A DNA stretch of 58,470 bases from Nocardioidaceae bacterium (GTDB taxonomy: Bacteria; Actinomycetota; Actinomycetes; Propionibacteriales; Nocardioidaceae). This document shows, piece after piece, positions 34,991 to 43,983 of this stretch (within the stretch, counting starts at the first letter, position 1; each line of letters begins with the position of its first letter). The translations under genes were made by a program, and so were the position numbers. Under the pieces are notes generated by a model. That model searched no databases. It was not told the origin of the DNA and saw only the letters and a list, made by a program, of their open reading frames with translations. The stretch covers positions 1 to 58,470 of the forward strand of contig JAURVT010000031.1 of the NCBI GenBank assembly GCA_030655315.1, given 5' to 3'.

Positions 34991-35061
34991 CGTCCGCGAT
35001 CTGATGACCTGCCGGGGTTCCGAGGCTCCTCGAAGCCCCGGCTGTCATCAGGTCGCGGACG
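34991..35061. repeat. Palindromic repeat, family 2 copy 1 (gpsA / PLP-enzyme junction)
   Basis: 71-nt hairpin. Outer boxes CGTCCGCGA (34991-34999) and TCGCGGACG (35053-35061), middle CTGATGAC (35001) with GTCATCAG (35044), inner GCCGGGG (35011) with CCCCGGC (35036). The outer boxes and total length match the hairpin at 48871-48941. Confidence 0.85.
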
Positions 35062-35077
35062 AGGCCGGGCGTGGGGA

Positions 35078-36178
35078 TCAGGCCTGGAGGCCGACCACGG
35101 TGGAGGCGGTGAGCAGGGCCTGGTCGACGTCGGCCCAGAGGTCGTCGACGTCCTCGATCCCGACTGACAGGCGCACCAGGTTCTCGGGGATGGTGCGGGG
35201 CTCGGACGCCCAGCGGCGGCGACGCTCCCAGGTGGACTCGACGCCGCCGAGGCTCGTCGCGTGCACGATCATCCGGGCGCTGTGGGTCAGCAGCTCGGCG
35301 GCGGGAGCGCCGCCGGCGACCTCGATCGCGACGATGGCGCCGAAGCCGGGGTAGCGGACGCGCTCGACGGCGGGGTGCTCGCGCAGGCGCGCCACCAGCT
35401 CCTGCGCGTTCTGCTCGGCCCGGTCGAGCCGGACCGCGAGGGTGCGGACGCCGCGAGCCGCGAGCCAGCTCTCCAGGACGCCGGGCGTGGCGCCGAGCGT
35501 GCGGCGGCGGGCGTCGACGGCGGCGTGGATGGCGTCGTCCGCGGTGACGACGGCGCCGAGCAGCGCGTCGCTGTGGCCCGCCAGGTACTTGGTCGCCGAG
35601 TGCAGGGAGATGTCGGCGCCCAGCTCGAGCGGCCGCTGCCGCAGCGGCGTCGCGAAGGTGTTGTCGACGACGCTGGTGGCACCGGCCTCGCGGGCGGCGG
35701 CGCAGACGGCGGCCACGTCGGCGACCTCGAGCGCGGGGTTCGTCGGCGACTCGATCCACACCAGGGCCGCGTCCTGCGCCGCGGCGGCGTAGGCGGCGGT
35801 GTCCTCGGCGTCGACGACCCGCACCTCCACCTGGCCCCGCTGCTCGCGCTCGCCGAGCTGGGTGAGGGTGCCGAGGTACGCGTGCCGCGGGACGACGACG
35901 GCCTCGCCGGGCGTCACGAGGTCGAGCACGGCCGCGACGGCCGCGAGGCCCGAGGAGAACGTGACGGCCCGGCCGCCCTCGAGGGTCCCGAGGATCTCCT
36001 CGAACGCCTCCCAGGTCGGGTTGGAGTAGCGCCCGTACTCGCGATCGCCGCCGGCCACGTACGTGCTCGCGGGCACCAGGGGCGTGTTGAGCGGGGCGTC
36101 CGGCTCGTGGGCCGGACGACCGGCCCCGACGACGACGCTGGCGGGGGACAGAGGTCGGTCCGACGACGGTGTGGGCAT
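35078..36178 (-). CDS. Cystathionine gamma-synthase/lyase family PLP enzyme
   Basis: 366 residues from the ATG at 36178; GACGAT six bases upstream on the minus strand suggests a leaderless start. PLP-fold signatures: [70 protein letters not shown] and the PLP lysine in [14 protein letters not shown]. The C-terminal half ends with [24 protein letters not shown]. The family makes or splits cystathionine or related gamma-substituted amino acids; synthase and lyase cannot be told apart by eye. Confidence 0.88.
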   Translation of the reverse strand: MPTPSSDRPLSPASVVVGAGRPAHEPDAPLNTPLVPASTYVAGGDREYGRYSNPTWEAFEEILGTLEGGRAVTFSSGLAAVAAVLDLVTPGEAVVVPRHAYLGTLTQLGEREQRGQVEVRVVDAEDTAAYAAAAQDAALVWIESPTNPALEVADVAAVCAAAREAGATSVVDNTFATPLRQRPLELGADISLHSATKYLAGHSDALLGAVVTADDAIHAAVDARRRTLGATPGVLESWLAARGVRTLAVRLDRAEQNAQELVARLREHPAVERVRYPGFGAIVAIEVAGGAPAAELLTHSARMIVHATSLGGVESTWERRRRWASEPRTIPENLVRLSVGIEDVDDLWADVDQALLTASTVVGLQA

Positions 36179-36202
36179 GCGCCCATCGTCCCATCGGCCC
36201 GG

Positions 36203-36208
36203 TAGGGT
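36203..36208 (+). promoter_or_regulatory. Leaderless-type -10 for ddl
   Basis: TAGGGT, seven bases before the GTG at 36216. Confidence 0.55.
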
Positions 36209-36215
36209 CCGGACG

Positions 36216-37334
36216 GTGAGCCACCCCGCTGACCGTCCGCGGCCCGAGCGGCCCCGTGTCGCCGTCGTGTTCGGCGGTCGATCGAGCGAGCACGCCGTGT
36301 CCTGCATGACGGCCCGCCAGGTGCTCGCCGCCATTGACCCCGCCCGCTACGAGGTGGTGCCCGTGGGCATCGCCCGCGACGGACGGTGGGTGCTGCAGCC
36401 GGCCGAGCTGCCCGACCCGGCGCCCGGCGTGCTGCCGAGCGTCGAGGCGTCCGGGTCCGAGGTGGTGCTGTCCTCGCGCCGCCTCAGCGTCACCGAGCCC
36501 GGCGACGTGCCGCGCGCCCTCGGCGAGGTCGACGTGGTGCTGCCCCTCCTGCACGGGCCGTGGGGCGAGGACGGCACCCTCCAGGGCCTGCTCGAGATGG
36601 CCGACGTGCGCTACGTCGGCGCGGGCGTGCTCGCCAGCGCCGTCTCGATGGACAAGGCCTTCGCCAAGCTGGTGTTCGCGTCCGCGGGCCTGGCCCAGCT
36701 GCCCTACGTCGTGGTCACCGCACGGGCCTGGAAGGACGACCCGGCAGCGGTCCGCCGGTCGGTCGAGGACCTCGGCTACCCCGTCTTCGTCAAGCCGGCA
36801 CGGGCGGGCTCGAGCATGGGCGTCAGCGCCGTCGCCGGCCCCGACGACCTCGACGCCGCCCTCCGGCTGGCCTCCGAGCACGACCCCAAGGTGATCGTCG
36901 AGGTCGCCGCCACCAGGGCGCGCGAGATCGAGTGCGGCATCCTCGAGCGCCTCGGCGCCGGGCCCGAGGCCAGCGTCGTCGGCGAGATAGCGGTCGACAC
37001 CGCGTCCGACCACGACTTCTACGACTTCGAGGCCAAGTACGTCGACGGCACCGGGGCCAACGTCATCCCGGCCGACCTCGACGACGACCGCACCGCCGAG
37101 GTGCGCACGTCGGCGGTCCGCGCGTTCGAGGCGCTCGGGTGCGAGGGGCTCGCCCGCGTCGACTTCTTCCTGCTGCCCACCGGCGAGCTGGTGATCAACG
37201 AGGTCAACACGATGCCCGGGTTCACGCCGTACTCGATGTTCCCGCAGCTGTGGCAGGCCAGCGGCCTGGACTACCCGGCGCTGGTCGACCGGCTGCTCTC
37301 GCTGGCGCTGGCGCGCGACACCGGGCTCCGCTGA
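36216..37334 (+). CDS. ddl: D-alanine-D-alanine ligase
   Basis: 372 residues from the GTG at 36216. VAVVFGGRSSEHAVSCMTA is the family N-terminus, PLLHGPWGEDGTLQGLLEMADVRYVGAGVLASAVSMDK the substrate region, then the ATP-grasp segments VKPARAGSSMGVSAV, FYDFEAKYVDG and ARVDFFL...INEVNTMPGFTPYSM. It makes the D-Ala-D-Ala dipeptide of peptidoglycan. gpsA-ddl proximity is conserved in mycobacteria. Confidence 0.94.
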   Translation: MSHPADRPRPERPRVAVVFGGRSSEHAVSCMTARQVLAAIDPARYEVVPVGIARDGRWVLQPAELPDPAPGVLPSVEASGSEVVLSSRRLSVTEPGDVPRALGEVDVVLPLLHGPWGEDGTLQGLLEMADVRYVGAGVLASAVSMDKAFAKLVFASAGLAQLPYVVVTARAWKDDPAAVRRSVEDLGYPVFVKPARAGSSMGVSAVAGPDDLDAALRLASEHDPKVIVEVAATRAREIECGILERLGAGPEASVVGEIAVDTASDHDFYDFEAKYVDGTGANVIPADLDDDRTAEVRTSAVRAFEALGCEGLARVDFFLLPTGELVINEVNTMPGFTPYSMFPQLWQASGLDYPALVDRLLSLALARDTGLR

Positions 37335-37344
37335 CCCGCGTCGC

Positions 37345-37899
37345 TCAGGTCAGGTGGCCGGTCAGCAGCAGGACCAGCGCGACCAGGCCGCAGACCACCA
37401 GCCCGCCGAGCGCCAGGACCGCGAAGAACAGCCCGATGCGGGCCTGCGTCCCGAGCTTCTTGCGCAGCCCCTGGCGCTGGGCCACGGCGTCGATGATCGC
37501 GGCCCCCTCGCGCGAGTCGAAGGTGTAGTCGACGACGCGGTCGAGCCTCCCGTCGTCGGTCCAGGCCCAGACGGTCTGCCGGCTGAGGCTGACCGTCGTG
37601 CCGGCGAAGTAGCTCGCCCCGAAACGCAGCGCGGGCCGGGGGACGCCCGCGGCCACGTCCAGACCCGCCTCCCACGCGAGCGTCGCCCTCACGTCGGTCA
37701 CCGCGTAGGTGCCGTCGCCGACCCGTACGTCCCAGCGCCACGTCTGCTTCAGGCGGTGCCGCTTGAGCAGCGACCACCACCGTGCGTCGACGACGTCGAC
37801 GTGCAGCGAGAAGCCGTCAGGCGTCTCGTCGACCAGCGTGTAGGGCTGGTCCCGGATGGCGAGGCGGACGCCCTGGGCGAGCTCGGCGGCTGCGGTCAT
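37345..37899 (-). CDS. Hypothetical protein with C-terminal membrane anchor
   Basis: 184 residues. A predominantly beta, soluble N-terminal region (TLVDETPDGFSLHVDVVDARWW, then VRVGDGTYAVTDVRATLAW) is followed by a basic hinge and one hydrophobic helix near residues 155-180 (ARIGLFFAVLALGGLVVCGL). The tail anchor would place the globular part in the cytoplasm. No family recognised. It lies 26 nt downstream of the DUF3515 gene in the same direction and converges with ddl. Confidence 0.6.
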   Translation of the reverse strand: MTAAAELAQGVRLAIRDQPYTLVDETPDGFSLHVDVVDARWWSLLKRHRLKQTWRWDVRVGDGTYAVTDVRATLAWEAGLDVAAGVPRPALRFGASYFAGTTVSLSRQTVWAWTDDGRLDRVVDYTFDSREGAAIIDAVAQRQGLRKKLGTQARIGLFFAVLALGGLVVCGLVALVLLLTGHLT

Positions 37900-37925
37900 G
37901 GGGCGCAGCGTAGAGGCCGGGGAGG

Positions 37926-38372
37926 TCAGCCTCCTGCACGCTCGAGGGCCGACGAGAGGTCGGCGAGCGCGTCCGCCTCGGGGGCGTAGTCGCCCGGCAC
38001 GGTCACCTCGACGTCCACCTCGCGTCCGACGGTGGTGAACACGATCGCGTCCTGCCGCTCCTGGTCGAACCAGCCGATGCCGTCGACGTCGGCCAGACGC
38101 GAGTCCGGGCGCAGCGCGGCGGGCTCGGCCACGCCGCAGCGCAGGACGATCGCGGGGTCGCCCCAGGCGTGCCCGGCCGAGGCGGGCTCGACGCGTCGCA
38201 GCGGCTGCCCCGCGACGGCGGCGGGCAGGACCTCGTCCAGGCGCGCGCAGTAGTCGCCCGTCCCGGGGGAGGCGGTGACGGGGTCGAGCTCGAGCGCGGG
38301 CGTCCCGCAGGACGCCGTCGCGAGCAGCAGCCCCGCTGCCGTGAGGGAGCCTAGAAGTGGACGACGGGGCAC
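37926..38372 (-). CDS. DUF3515 lipoprotein
   Basis: 148 residues from a GTG that lies 22 nt inside the preceding gene. Signal with lipobox LATASC, then the DUF3515 pattern YCARLDEVLPAAVAGQPLRRVEP, AWGDPAIVLRCGVAEPAAL and WFDQERQDAIVFTTVGREVDVEVTVP. The M. tuberculosis relative (Rv2980) also lies between ddl and thiL. Function unknown; surface-anchored. Confidence 0.8.
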   Translation of the reverse strand: MPRRPLLGSLTAAGLLLATASCGTPALELDPVTASPGTGDYCARLDEVLPAAVAGQPLRRVEPASAGHAWGDPAIVLRCGVAEPAALRPDSRLADVDGIGWFDQERQDAIVFTTVGREVDVEVTVPGDYAPEADALADLSSALERAGG

Positions 38373-38587
38373 GTCAGCGTGCGCGTGATGCCGTCGATGC
38401 CCTGGACCTGCGAGACGACGATCTGGCCGAGCTCGTCGACGTTGGCGGCCTCGGCGCGCACGATCACGTCGTAGGGGCCGGTGACGTCCTCGGCGAGGGT
38501 GACGCCCTTGACGTCGGCGATGGCAGCGGCGACCTCGGCGGCCTTGCCGACCTCGGTCTGCACCAGGATGTACGCCTGCACCACCAT
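38351..38587 (-). CDS. Stand-alone Lrp/AsnC effector-binding (RAM) domain protein
   Basis: 78 residues with only the alpha-beta RAM fold: MVVQAYILVQTEVGKAAEV, VTGPYDVIVRAEAANVDELGQIV, GIDGITRTLTCPVVHF. There is no helix-turn-helix, so it cannot bind DNA by itself; such proteins are thought to sense amino acids or modulate full-length Lrp relatives. It overlaps the DUF3515 gene and is divergent from thiL. Confidence 0.85.
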   Translation of the reverse strand: MVVQAYILVQTEVGKAAEVAAAIADVKGVTLAEDVTGPYDVIVRAEAANVDELGQIVVSQVQGIDGITRTLTCPVVHF

Positions 38588-38720
38588 CGTCGATGTCCTC
38601 TCGTCACTGCGTCCACGCCCCTGCGGGCGGCCGGGCCGGGCTCACCGTACAACATCGCGGACCCGCGCCCCGCCGTGCGGCGAGCGCCGTCGACCGGCCT
38701 GCTGCTGGGAGGATGGGCAG

Positions 38721-39695
38721 ATGGTGGACAGGCAGCCCGACGCGGGCACGACACAGGCAGGCAGCGTCGCCGAGACCGGCGAGTTCGGGCTGATCGCGCG
38801 CGTCACGGCGGGCCTGCCCGTGGGGGAGGGCGTGCTGCTCGGACCCGGTGACGACGCGGCGGTGGTCGCGGCCCCGGGCGGGCGCGTGCTGGTCTCCACC
38901 GACCTGATGGTGGAGGACCGCCACTTCCGCCTCGACTGGTCCGAGGCCGCCGACGTCGGCCACAAGGCGGCCGCCGCCAACCTCGCCGACGTGGCCGCCA
39001 TGGGCGGGGTCGCGACCGCGCTGGTGGTGGGCCTGGCCGCGCCCGGTGACCTCGACGCGGGGTGGGCCGCCGCGATGGCGGCCGCGCTCGCCGAGGAGGC
39101 CGCGACCGTCGGCGCGAGCGTCGTCGGCGGCGACGTCACGGCCGCCGACACGATCACCATCGCCGTCACGGTGCTGGGTCGCTGCGACGGCGACCCCGTG
39201 CTGCGCAGCGGCGCGCGTCCGGGCGACGTGGTGGCCCTCGCGGGACGGATCGGTCATGCGGCCGCCGGCTACAGCGTCCTCGCCCGGGGCTTCCGGTCGC
39301 CGCGCGCGGTCGTGGAGGCGCACCGTCGTCCCCGTCCGCCGTACGCCGCGGGCCCCGCGGCGGCGGCGGCCGGCGCCACCTCGATGATCGACGTCAGCGA
39401 CGGCCTGCTCGCCGACCTCGGCCACGTCGCGCTCGCCAGCGGGGTCGCGATCGACGTCGATCCCGCGGCGTTCGTCCTGGACGAGCCGCTGCAGGCCGTC
39501 GGCGCCGCGCTCGGCCTCGACCCCCTCGGCTTCTGCCTCACCGGCGGTGACGACCACGCCCTCGTCGCCACCTTCGCGCCCGGCACGGCGCTCCCGGCCG
39601 GCTTCACCGTCGTCGGGCTCGTGTCCGAGGGCGCGGGCGTCACCGTCGCCGGCGCCCCGTGGGACGGCGACGCGGGCCACCAGCACTACCGCTGA
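38721..39695 (+). CDS. thiL: Thiamine-monophosphate kinase
   Basis: 324 residues; GGGAGGA lies 7 nt before the ATG. ATP/Mg motifs GEFGLIARV, GPGDDAAVV, STDLMVEDRHFRLDW, AAANLADVAAMGG, GGDVTAAD and MIDVSDGLLADLGH, CLTGGDDHALVAT are intact. It phosphorylates thiamine monophosphate to thiamine diphosphate. In actinobacteria it heads the thiL-rpmB-DAK2-recG block; ung, often next in mycobacteria, is absent here. Confidence 0.94.
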   Translation: MVDRQPDAGTTQAGSVAETGEFGLIARVTAGLPVGEGVLLGPGDDAAVVAAPGGRVLVSTDLMVEDRHFRLDWSEAADVGHKAAAANLADVAAMGGVATALVVGLAAPGDLDAGWAAAMAAALAEEAATVGASVVGGDVTAADTITIAVTVLGRCDGDPVLRSGARPGDVVALAGRIGHAAAGYSVLARGFRSPRAVVEAHRRPRPPYAAGPAAAAAGATSMIDVSDGLLADLGHVALASGVAIDVDPAAFVLDEPLQAVGAALGLDPLGFCLTGGDDHALVATFAPGTALPAGFTVVGLVSEGAGVTVAGAPWDGDAGHQHYR

Positions 39696-39730
39696 GCCCC
39701 CTCCGGCTCCTGCCACGGCCCCCTCGGGGC

Positions 39731-39791
39731 GTCGAGCTCCGGCTCAGTCACCCATCCGAGGCGCAGATGGGTGGCTGAGTCGGAGCTCGAC
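39731..39791. repeat. Palindromic repeat, family 1 copy 2 (thiL / rpmB junction)
   Basis: GTCGAGCTCCGGCTCAG (39731-39747) against CTGAGTCGGAGCTCGAC (39775-39791), with inner ACCCATC/GATGGGT pairing. Length and core (TCCGGCTCAG, ACCC, GATGGGT, CTGAG) match the hairpin at 5342-5398. Again between convergent genes. Confidence 0.85.
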
Positions 39792-39812
39792 GCAGGCCCG
39801 CGGGCACGCAGA

Positions 39813-39845
39813 AGAGCGGACCGTCCGTGAGGACGACCCGCTCTG
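39813..39845 (-). terminator. Terminator of rpmB
   Basis: GAGCGGACCGTCC and GGACGACCCGCTC form a 13-position stem with G-T pairs and a GTGA loop, just downstream of rpmB on the minus strand. Confidence 0.7.
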
Positions 39846-39864
39846 CGGTGCGGCGTGGTGCCGG

Positions 39865-40056
39865 TCAGCCCTGGCGGGTGACCTTGCCGGCCTTGATGCA
39901 CGAGGTGCACACGTTCATGCGCTTCGGCGTCGACCCGACGATGGCGTGCACGCGCTGGATGTTGGGGTCGAAACGACGCCGGGTGCGCTTGCGCGACCAC
40001 GGCTTGTTGTTGCCGAAGCTGGGCTTCTTGGCGCAGACGTCGCAGACAGCAGCCAC
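39865..40056 (-). CDS. rpmB: 50S ribosomal protein bL28
   Basis: 63 residues from a GTG with GGGAG 8 nt upstream. AVCDVCAKKPSFGNN...RTRRRFDPNIQRV...KRMNVCTSCIKAGKV is bL28. Both CxxC pairs are present, i.e. the zinc-binding (C+) form; in several actinobacteria this form is used when zinc is plentiful and a C- paralogue replaces it under Zur control. A minus-strand TAGCCT at 40104-40109 is a likely -10. Confidence 0.95.
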   Translation of the reverse strand: MAAVCDVCAKKPSFGNNKPWSRKRTRRRFDPNIQRVHAIVGSTPKRMNVCTSCIKAGKVTRQG

Positions 40057-40160
40057 AGCGAAACACTCCCAGGTGAAAAGATGATGCGAAGAACGAACGG
40101 CTCAGGCTATCCGATGGCGGCGGGCGCAGGCCAATCGGCCTCCCTGTCGGCCCTGGTCGA

Positions 40161-40166
40161 TAGTGT
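40161..40166 (+). promoter_or_regulatory. Leaderless-type -10 for the DAK2/recG operon
   Basis: TAGTGT, eight bases before the ATG at 40175. Confidence 0.5.
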
Positions 40167-40174
40167 TCCGCATC

Positions 40175-41782
40175 ATGACGGTGCCGATGACGACCGCGGC
40201 GTTCGGCCTGTGGGCCCGCGCGTGCGTCCAGTCCCTCGGGGCGGCCCGGGCCGAGATCGACGCGCTCAACGTCTTCCCCGTGCCCGACAGCGACACCGGC
40301 ACCAACGTCTTCCTCACCTTCGACGCCGCCGCGGCCGACGCGGCCCCGCACGTGGCGGCCGGCGACGACCTCGAGACCTGCGTCAAGGCGTTCGTCGACG
40401 GTGCGCTGCTGGCCGCCAAGGGCAACTCCGGCGTGATCATGGCCCAGCTGCTGCGCGCGATGTTCGGCGCGCTCCGCGGCCTGTCGCTCGACCTGTCGGC
40501 CCAGGACGTCGCGCGGGCGCTGCGCACGGCCGCGGTCGCCTCCTACGAGGCCGTCGGGTCGCCCGTCGAGGGCACGATCCTCACGGTGGCCTCGGCCGCC
40601 GCGTCGGGTGCCGAGGAGGCCGAGCGCGAGGGGGGCGACGCCGGGCGGGCCCTGGCCCGGGCGTGCGCGTCCGCGCGCACCGCGCTCGCCCGCACCCCGT
40701 CGCAGATGCCGCGCCTGGCCGAGGCCGGCGTGGTCGACGCCGGCGGACGCGCGCTCGTCGTCGTGCTCGACACCACCGAGCGGGTGCTCACCGGCCGGTG
40801 GGACCCCGACCGGGAGGGCGCGCCGGCCCCGCACATCCCGGTGCCGCAGCCGATGACCGACGTCGCCGGCGGTCCGGCGTACGAGGTCACCTACCTCCTC
40901 GACGCCGCCGACGACGCCGTCGCGACGCTGCGCGTCACGCTTCAGGCGCTCGGCGACTCGCTCGTGGTGGTGGGCGGAGACGGGATCTGGAACGTCCACG
41001 TGCACGTCGACGACGTCGGGGCCGCCGTCGAGGCGGGCGTCGAGGCCGGGCGCCCGCACCGCATCGGCGTCACCCACCTGCACGAGCAGGTGCGCGCGCA
41101 GCGTCGCGGGGCCGACGCCCCGACGCGGATGGTGCTGGCCGTCACCGCCGGCCCCGGGCTCACGTCGCTGTTCACCGGAGCGGGCGCCACGACGCTCCCG
41201 GTCCAGGTGGGCGACGGCGTGCAGGCCCGCCAGGTGGTGGAGGCCGTCCGGGCGAGCAGCGCCGACGAGGTGGTGCTGCTGCCCAACGGGTCCGACCACG
41301 TCGCGACGTGCCAGGCCGCGGCCCACCAGCTGCGCGACGGCTCGCGCCAGGTCGCCGTGGTGCCCACCCGCACGCAGGTCCAGGGGCTCGCGGCGGTCGC
41401 CGTCCACGAGCCCGGTCGCAGCTTCTCCGACGACGTCATCGCGATGACGAGCGCCGCGGGGCACACCCAGCACGGCGCGGTCACGTTCGCCGACGCCCAC
41501 GGCATCACCATGGCCGGTCCGTGCGCCCCCGGGGACGTGCTCGGCGTGGTCGACGCGGAGTTCTCGTTCGTCGGCCAGGACGTCGCCGGGGTCGCGTTCG
41601 AGGTGGTGCGCACCCTGATGTCGGGCAGCGCCGAGCTGGTCACGATCGTCACGGGGGAGGGCCTGCCCGACGCCGTGGTCGAGCAGCTCCAGGAGCGGGT
41701 CGCCGCCACCTGGCCCTACCTCGACACCGTCACCTACGAGGGCGGGCAGCGCCGCTACCCCCTGCTCCTGGCGGTCGAGTGA
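40175..41782 (+). CDS. DAK2-domain (FakA-like) kinase
   Basis: 535 residues if the ATG at 40175 is used; an ATG at 40187 and a GTG at 40163 are alternatives, and the -10 placement favours 40175. The DAK2 nucleotide-binding domain has EIDALNVFPVPDSDTGTN and AAKGNSGVIMAQLLRAMFG; the C-terminal half (about residue 300 on) is the DegV-like/EDD part. FakA-type proteins phosphorylate fatty acids bound to FakB partners. The gene is fixed between rpmB and recG in actinobacteria; the recG start overlaps its stop (GTGA). Confidence 0.85.
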   Translation: MTVPMTTAAFGLWARACVQSLGAARAEIDALNVFPVPDSDTGTNVFLTFDAAAADAAPHVAAGDDLETCVKAFVDGALLAAKGNSGVIMAQLLRAMFGALRGLSLDLSAQDVARALRTAAVASYEAVGSPVEGTILTVASAAASGAEEAEREGGDAGRALARACASARTALARTPSQMPRLAEAGVVDAGGRALVVVLDTTERVLTGRWDPDREGAPAPHIPVPQPMTDVAGGPAYEVTYLLDAADDAVATLRVTLQALGDSLVVVGGDGIWNVHVHVDDVGAAVEAGVEAGRPHRIGVTHLHEQVRAQRRGADAPTRMVLAVTAGPGLTSLFTGAGATTLPVQVGDGVQARQVVEAVRASSADEVVLLPNGSDHVATCQAAAHQLRDGSRQVAVVPTRTQVQGLAAVAVHEPGRSFSDDVIAMTSAAGHTQHGAVTFADAHGITMAGPCAPGDVLGVVDAEFSFVGQDVAGVAFEVVRTLMSGSAELVTIVTGEGLPDAVVEQLQERVAATWPYLDTVTYEGGQRRYPLLLAVE

Positions 41783-43983
41783 ACGGCCGCGTGGGCCTGG
41801 ACGCCCGGCTCACCGACGTGGTGGGCGGCAAGGCGGCCAAGGTCCTGGCCGCCGCGCTCGAGATCAGCACCGTCGACCAGCTGCTGCGGCACTACCCGCG
41901 TCGTTACGTCGAGCACGGCGAGCTCACCGACCTCTCGGGCCTCGAGCTGGGCGACGACGTCACCGTGATGGCGCGGGTCGAGTCGGTGCGCAAGTTCCCG
42001 ATGAAGCCGCGCGGACGCAGCGGGCCTCCGGGCTACAAGGACTGTCGCCACGAGGTCGTCGTCACCGACGGCTCCGGGCGCCTGTCGCTGGCGTTCTTCC
42101 GCCAGCCGTGGCTCGACGACAAGATGCACGTCGGCTCGATCGGCCTGTTCGCCGGCAAGGTCGGCGTCTTCAACGGCCGCCGCCAGCTCGCCCACCCCGA
42201 GCACAAGCTGTTCGGCGAGGCCACCGACGCCCAGGACGCCGAGGTGATGCTGGCGATGGAGGAGCTGCAGAAGCCGCTACCCATCTACGCCGCCACGTCG
42301 GCCATCACCACCTGGACCATCCGCGACTGCGTGGGCCTCGTGCTCGACGCGCTGGAGGAGGACCTCGACGACCCGCTGCCGGCCGAGGTGCGGGAGCGGC
42401 ACTCCCTGCTCAGCCTGGTCGACGCGCTGCACGCGGTGCACCGGCCCGTCGACCAGGCCGACCACGAGCGGGCCCGCGACCGCCTGCGCATCGAGGAGGC
42501 GTTCCTGCTGCAGACGGTGCTCGCCACACGCCGCGCCGCGGCCGTCGCGGTCGCGGCCACCGCGCGCCCGCCCCGGCCCGACGGCGCCCGCGCCGCCTTC
42601 CTCGAGCGGCTGCCGTTCGAGCTCACCGCCGGTCAGCGCGCGGTGCTGGCCGAGCTCGACGCCGACCTCGTGCGCCCGCACTCGATGCAGCGGCTGCTGC
42701 AGGGCGAGGTCGGGTCGGGCAAGACGATCGTGGCGCTGATCGCGATGCTGCGGGTGGTCGACGCGGGCGGCCAGGCGGCCCTGCTCGCCCCCACCGAGGT
42801 CCTCGCGCAGCAGCACCACCGGTCCATGACGCGGATGCTGGGCGACCTCGCCGCGGGCGGGCTGCTGGGCGGGGCACCCCAGGGCACCCGGGTGCGCCTG
42901 CTCACCGGCTCGATGGGCACCAGGGCACGTCGCGAGGCGATGCTCGACGCCGCCTCGGGCGAGGCGGGCATCGTCGTCGGCACGCACGCGCTGCTCGAGG
43001 ACAAGGTGCAGTTCGCCGACCTCGGCCTGGTGGTGATCGACGAGCAGCACCGCTTCGGCGTCCAGCAGCGCGCTGCCCTGTCGGCGAAGGCGGCCACCGC
43101 CCCGCACGTCCTCGTGATGACGGCCACCCCCATCCCGCGCACCGTCGCCATGACGGCGTTCGGCGACCTCGAGACGTCGGTGCTCAGCGAGCTGCCGGCC
43201 GGTCGCCAGCCCATCCAGAGCAGCGTCGTGCCGGCCGCGGAGCGACCGGCCTGGCTGGCGCGCGCGTGGGAGCGGGTGCGCGAGGAGGTCGCCCAGGGGC
43301 GGCAGGCGTACGTCGTCTGCCCCCGGATCGGCGACGAGGTCGACCCGCAGCCGCCCGAGGACGGCCAGCGCCCCATGCGCGGCGTCGTCGAGACCTACGA
43401 CGAGCTGGTGGACGGTCCGCTCCGGGGACTCCGCGTGGCCGTGCTCCACGGCCGGATGGCGCCCCACGAGAAGGACGCCACCATGACGGCCTTCGGTGCG
43501 CACGACGTCGACGTCCTCGTCGCCACCACCGTGGTCGAGGTCGGGGTCGACGTCCCCAACGCCACCGCGATGGTGGTGATGGACGCCGACCGCTTCGGCG
43601 TCTCCCAGCTGCACCAGCTGCGCGGACGCGTCGGCCGGGGGAGCGAGGCGGGCCTGTGCCTGCTCGTCACCGACACCGACGCCGCGAGCCCCGCCCGCCA
43701 GCGGCTCGACGCCGTCGCGTCCACCCAGGACGGGTTCGCGCTCGCCCGGCTCGACGTCGAGCTGCGGCGCGAGGGCGACGTCCTCGGTGCCCACCAGTCG
43801 GGCGTCCGCTCCAGCCTGCGGCTGCTGTCGGTCATCCACGACGAGGACGTCATCGCCGAGGCGCGCGACGACGCCCGGACCGTCGTGGAGTCCGACCCGA
43901 CGCTCGACGCCCACCCGGCCCTGCGGCTCGCCGTCCTCGACCTCGAGGCCTCGAGCCGCGCCCAGTACCTGGAGAAGTCGTGA
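41779..43983 (+). CDS. recG: ATP-dependent DNA helicase RecG
   Basis: 734 residues from a GTG overlapping the previous stop. The N-terminal wedge (OB) domain includes VTDGSGRLSLAFFRQPW. Helicase motifs: Walker A GEVGSGKT at about 309-316, VIDEQHRFG (DEQH box) near 419, TATPIPRT, and QLHQLRGRVGRG. It remodels stalled forks and Holliday-like junctions. rsmD starts in its last bases. Confidence 0.95.
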   Translation: MNGRVGLDARLTDVVGGKAAKVLAAALEISTVDQLLRHYPRRYVEHGELTDLSGLELGDDVTVMARVESVRKFPMKPRGRSGPPGYKDCRHEVVVTDGSGRLSLAFFRQPWLDDKMHVGSIGLFAGKVGVFNGRRQLAHPEHKLFGEATDAQDAEVMLAMEELQKPLPIYAATSAITTWTIRDCVGLVLDALEEDLDDPLPAEVRERHSLLSLVDALHAVHRPVDQADHERARDRLRIEEAFLLQTVLATRRAAAVAVAATARPPRPDGARAAFLERLPFELTAGQRAVLAELDADLVRPHSMQRLLQGEVGSGKTIVALIAMLRVVDAGGQAALLAPTEVLAQQHHRSMTRMLGDLAAGGLLGGAPQGTRVRLLTGSMGTRARREAMLDAASGEAGIVVGTHALLEDKVQFADLGLVVIDEQHRFGVQQRAALSAKAATAPHVLVMTATPIPRTVAMTAFGDLETSVLSELPAGRQPIQSSVVPAAERPAWLARAWERVREEVAQGRQAYVVCPRIGDEVDPQPPEDGQRPMRGVVETYDELVDGPLRGLRVAVLHGRMAPHEKDATMTAFGAHDVDVLVATTVVEVGVDVPNATAMVVMDADRFGVSQLHQLRGRVGRGSEAGLCLLVTDTDAASPARQRLDAVASTQDGFALARLDVELRREGDVLGAHQSGVRSSLRLLSVIHDEDVIAEARDDARTVVESDPTLDAHPALRLAVLDLEASSRAQYLEKS

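Noticed and set aside
38351-38587. Full-length Lrp regulator
   Set aside because: Only the 78-residue effector domain is encoded and the upstream sequence on the minus strand contains no helix-turn-helix in frame.
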